A DNA stretch of 64,000 bases from Burkholderiaceae bacterium (GTDB taxonomy: Bacteria > Pseudomonadota > Gammaproteobacteria > Burkholderiales > Burkholderiaceae_C), in NCBI GenBank assembly GCA_024235995.1, contig JACKLI010000001.1:2790001-2854000 (forward strand). The letters are read 5' to 3'. Made by a program: the position numbers and the translations under genes. This document shows positions 61,976 to 64,000 of the stretch, piece by piece (the first letter of the stretch is position 1; each line of letters begins with the position of its first letter). Below the pieces are notes generated by a model that was not told the origin of the DNA, did no database searches, and worked only from the letters and a program-made list of their open reading frames with translations.

Positions 61976-62599
61976 ATGACCACGCCGACCACCGAACCCG
62001 AGCAGCCCACCCGCACCGACGAAGACCATTTCTGGCATCTGGCGCGCAGCCGCACCGGCGTGGCAATGACGGACTTCGAGTTCGCGCTGATGCGCACGGC
62101 CGAATCGTTTGCCCGCTGGCAAAGCGAGTGCCTGGCCGCGGTGACGGGCGCGCAGCTGTCGGGCGCCGAAAACGCCATGCTGCACGTGATCTGCATGCAC
62201 GCCCAGCCCAAGACGGTGCGCGAGTTGATGCACATGATCAACCGCAGCGACCTGCCCAACGTGCAGTACGGGCTGCGCAAGCTGATGCAGCTCGGGTTCG
62301 TGACCAAGAGCGGCAGCGCGCGCAAAGGGGTTTTCTATGCCGGCACGCCCCAGGGCATCGAAGTGTGCGAGGCCTATGCGCGCCTGCGGGAAAAAGTGCT
62401 GCTGCGCGGCGCCGAGGCGATGCCGCAATTCCTCGCCCAAACCCGGCAGATGCACGGCCAGCTCGAGGAACTGGAGCGCCTGTACGAGTCGGTCAGCCGC
62501 GAGGTGGCGACCTACCACCGCAGAAGCTTGACCGCGACACCCAAAAAAGAGGCTCAGAGGCATGGGCAAGGAAAGATTTCAAATAAAAAATCAATTTGA
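61976..62599 (+). CDS. MarR-type winged-helix regulator
   Basis: 207 residues. Helix-turn-helix region KTVRELMHMINRSDLPNVQY and wing KSGSARKGVFYAG; long helices on both sides. I start at the ATG at 61976, since upstream codons are not helix-forming. The C-terminus is Lys-rich and the codon use at its end is AT-rich. Probably controls the divergent monooxygenase set. Confidence 0.85.
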   Translation: MTTPTTEPEQPTRTDEDHFWHLARSRTGVAMTDFEFALMRTAESFARWQSECLAAVTGAQLSGAENAMLHVICMHAQPKTVRELMHMINRSDLPNVQYGLRKLMQLGFVTKSGSARKGVFYAGTPQGIEVCEAYARLREKVLLRGAEAMPQFLAQTRQMHGQLEELERLYESVSREVATYHRRSLTATPKKEAQRHGQGKISNKKSI

Positions 62600-62638
62600 A
62601 ATTCGATTATTGCCTTGGCGAAATTGACCGCCATCAGG

Positions 62639-62665
62639 TCAAACCCCTATAGGTTTGAATTTTTT
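62639..62665 (+). terminator. rho-independent terminator after the MarR-type gene
   Basis: TCAAACC (62639-62645) and GGTTTGA (62652-62658) with loop CCTATA, followed by ATTTTTT. It lies 39 bases after the stop. Confidence 0.85.
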
Positions 62666-62840
62666 ACATCTAAATAACTTTGGCCATCGATCGCCGGCCT
62701 GCCGCCAGCGGCCATGCCTCGGCCCGCGTGCATGAAAACCCGGGCGGCACATTGATTTCGATGGGGGCGCGGCGCTTCGACCGCATTCCTGTGCAGGCCG
62801 CTCGGACATGGTCCCACCGTGGCCCCCTAAGGCGTATGGT

Positions 62841-62867
62841 GGAGCTTTGCCGTGAAAGGAAAGCTCC
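62841..62867 (+). promoter_or_regulatory. hairpin enclosing the ribosome site of the alcohol dehydrogenase gene
   Basis: GGAGCTTT (62841-62848) and AAAGCTCC (62860-62867) form a perfect 8-bp stem; the loop carries AAAGG, the apparent ribosome site, and the ATG follows 3 bases later. It could hide or present the site. The rest of the 271-base gap before the gene holds only the terminator and AT-rich sequence. Confidence 0.5.
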
Positions 62868-62870
62868 CCC

Positions 62871-63968
62871 ATGACCGCCATGATGAAAGCCGCCGTTTTC
62901 GTCGACAAGGGCCGCATCGAGCTGGCCGACAAGCCGATTCCCGACGTGGGCCCCAACGATGCGCTGGTGCGCATCACCACCACCACCATCTGCGGCACGG
63001 ACGTGCACATCCTCAAGGGCGAGTACCCCGTGGCCAAGGGCCTGACGGTGGGCCACGAGCCCGTGGGCGTGATCGAGAAGCTGGGTAGCGCCGTGCAGGG
63101 CTACCAGGAAGGCCAGCGCGTCATCGCCGGCGCCATCTGCCCCAACTTCAACAGCTATGCCGCGCAGGACGGCGCGCCCTCGCAGGACGGCAGCTACCTG
63201 GTGCCGCGCGGCCTGTGCGGCTGCCACGGCTACAAGGCCACGGCGGGCTGGCGCTTCGGCAACCTGATCGACGGCACGCAGGCCGAATACGTGCTGGTGC
63301 CGGACGCGCAGGCCAACCTGGCGCCGGTTCCCGACGGATTGAGCGACGAGCAGGTGCTGATGTGCCCGGACATCATGTCCACCGGCTTCAAGGGCGCGGA
63401 GAACGCCAACATCAAGATTGGCGACACCGTGGTGGTGTTCGCGCAGGGGCCCATCGGCCTGTGCGCCACGGCCGGCGCGCGCCTGCTGGGGGCCACCACC
63501 ATCATCGCCGTGGACGGCAACGATCACCGCCTGGGCATTGCCAGGAAGCTGGGCGCCGACGTGACGCTGAACTTCCGCAACGTGGACGTGGTGCAGGAGG
63601 TGATGAAGCTCACCGGCGGCAAGGGCGCGGACAGCTCCATCGAGGCGCTGGGCACCCAGGCCACGTTCGCGCAGGCCATGAAGGTGCTGCGGCCCGGCGG
63701 CACGCTGTCCAGCCTGGGGGTGTATTCGGAGGACCTGTCCATCCCCATCGCGCAGTTCGCCGCCGGCCTGGGCGACCACACCATCCGCACCGCGCTGTGC
63801 CCCGGCGGCAAGGAGCGCATGCGCCGCCTGATGAACGTCATCGCCTCGAACCGTCTGGACTTGGGCGCGCTGGTCACGCACCAGCGCCGGCTGGACGACA
63901 TCGTGCAGGCCTACGACCTGTTCTCGCACCAGCGCGACGGGGTGCTGAAAATCGCCATCAAGCCGTGA
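62871..63968 (+). CDS. zinc-dependent (secondary) alcohol dehydrogenase
   Basis: 365 residues, MDR family. Catalytic zinc ligands: C in TTTICGTDVH near residue 43, H in VGHEPVGVIEKLG near residue 64, D in CPDIMSTGFKG near residue 167; no structural-zinc cysteine cluster, as in secondary alcohol dehydrogenases. Rossmann site VFAQGPIGLCATAGARLLG with a downstream acidic residue (VDGND) suggests NAD. Substrate unknown. The last 32 bases of the window are non-coding. Confidence 0.92.
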   Translation: MTAMMKAAVFVDKGRIELADKPIPDVGPNDALVRITTTTICGTDVHILKGEYPVAKGLTVGHEPVGVIEKLGSAVQGYQEGQRVIAGAICPNFNSYAAQDGAPSQDGSYLVPRGLCGCHGYKATAGWRFGNLIDGTQAEYVLVPDAQANLAPVPDGLSDEQVLMCPDIMSTGFKGAENANIKIGDTVVVFAQGPIGLCATAGARLLGATTIIAVDGNDHRLGIARKLGADVTLNFRNVDVVQEVMKLTGGKGADSSIEALGTQATFAQAMKVLRPGGTLSSLGVYSEDLSIPIAQFAAGLGDHTIRTALCPGGKERMRRLMNVIASNRLDLGALVTHQRRLDDIVQAYDLFSHQRDGVLKIAIKP

Positions 63969-64000
63969 GGCGCCCTACTTGCCCACCCGTTGATTGAGCT

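Overview
The window is a gene-dense, very GC-rich stretch of a betaproteobacterial chromosome. Protein types, gene orders (rplY-pth, rpsU-yqeY, darP-mog, a gene upstream of recJ) and the style of the intergenic repeats point to the family Comamonadaceae (Burkholderiales). That placement is my recognition and was not searched. Starts overlapping the previous stop (ATGA) are common and there is little free space. I see no tRNA, rRNA, CRISPR array, transposase or phage genes.

Layout. 1-1146: 3' end of rplY, then pth. 1187-7193: an oligopeptide-type ABC importer operon (two permeases, two ATPases, binding protein), split in the middle by an RHH/PIN toxin-antitoxin pair; an amidase follows. 8777-13328: fatty acid hydroxylase-type membrane protein, PHP phosphatase, YciO-like protein, membrane site-2 protease, trpS. 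13486-15826: a response regulator and a sensorless histidine kinase that overlap tail to tail, the kinase directly behind aroC. 16034-20029: small secreted protein, glnS, remains of a nucleotidyltransferase gene, small ORFs, and a membrane-anchored Mrr-type nuclease. 20125-24256: VIT-type transporter, a degenerate ABC ATPase, a small membrane protein, a YeeE-type sulfur transporter pair, a TatD nuclease. 24289-28434: trypsin-like protease followed by a MoxR/DUF58/VWA operon.

28485-35679 is a catabolic cluster: GntR regulator, frameshifted MFS carrier, PxpA, a D-glutamate cyclase-like hydro-lyase, a PxpB-PxpC fusion and a biotin carboxylase-BCCP protein. Together these look like 5-oxoproline (or related lactam/amide) use with urea-carboxylase-like parts. 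35688-48393: Mg-type P-ATPase, a d1-type propeller protein, a giant palindrome, the LolD/LolC-type lipoprotein exporter, recJ and its upstream partner, a branched-chain amino acid type binding protein, a lipoprotein, tsaD, a CBS protein. 48475-52760: a TonB receptor of the haem/haemoglobin type divergent from nirS (cytochrome cd1 nitrite reductase), with an FNR/Dnr-type box in front of nirS. 52895-63968: flavoprotein, rpsU, yqeY, a frameshifted FecR/DUF6600-like protein, pmbA, darP, mog, a flavin monooxygenase/reductase/nitroreductase set with a divergent MarR-type regulator, and a zinc alcohol dehydrogenase.

The strongest unexplained signal is repeat structure. Four element types occur: (i) about nine copies of a roughly 70-bp element with an ATAGCT core, several inside reading frames, one of them forming the linker of the PxpB-PxpC fusion; (ii) a 138-bp element present twice, each time directly after a stop codon and containing a perfect 10-bp hairpin; (iii) a 165-bp nested palindrome beside aroC; (iv) a palindrome of about 745 bp next to lolD whose two nested 34-nt hairpins differ by a base-pair-preserving change.
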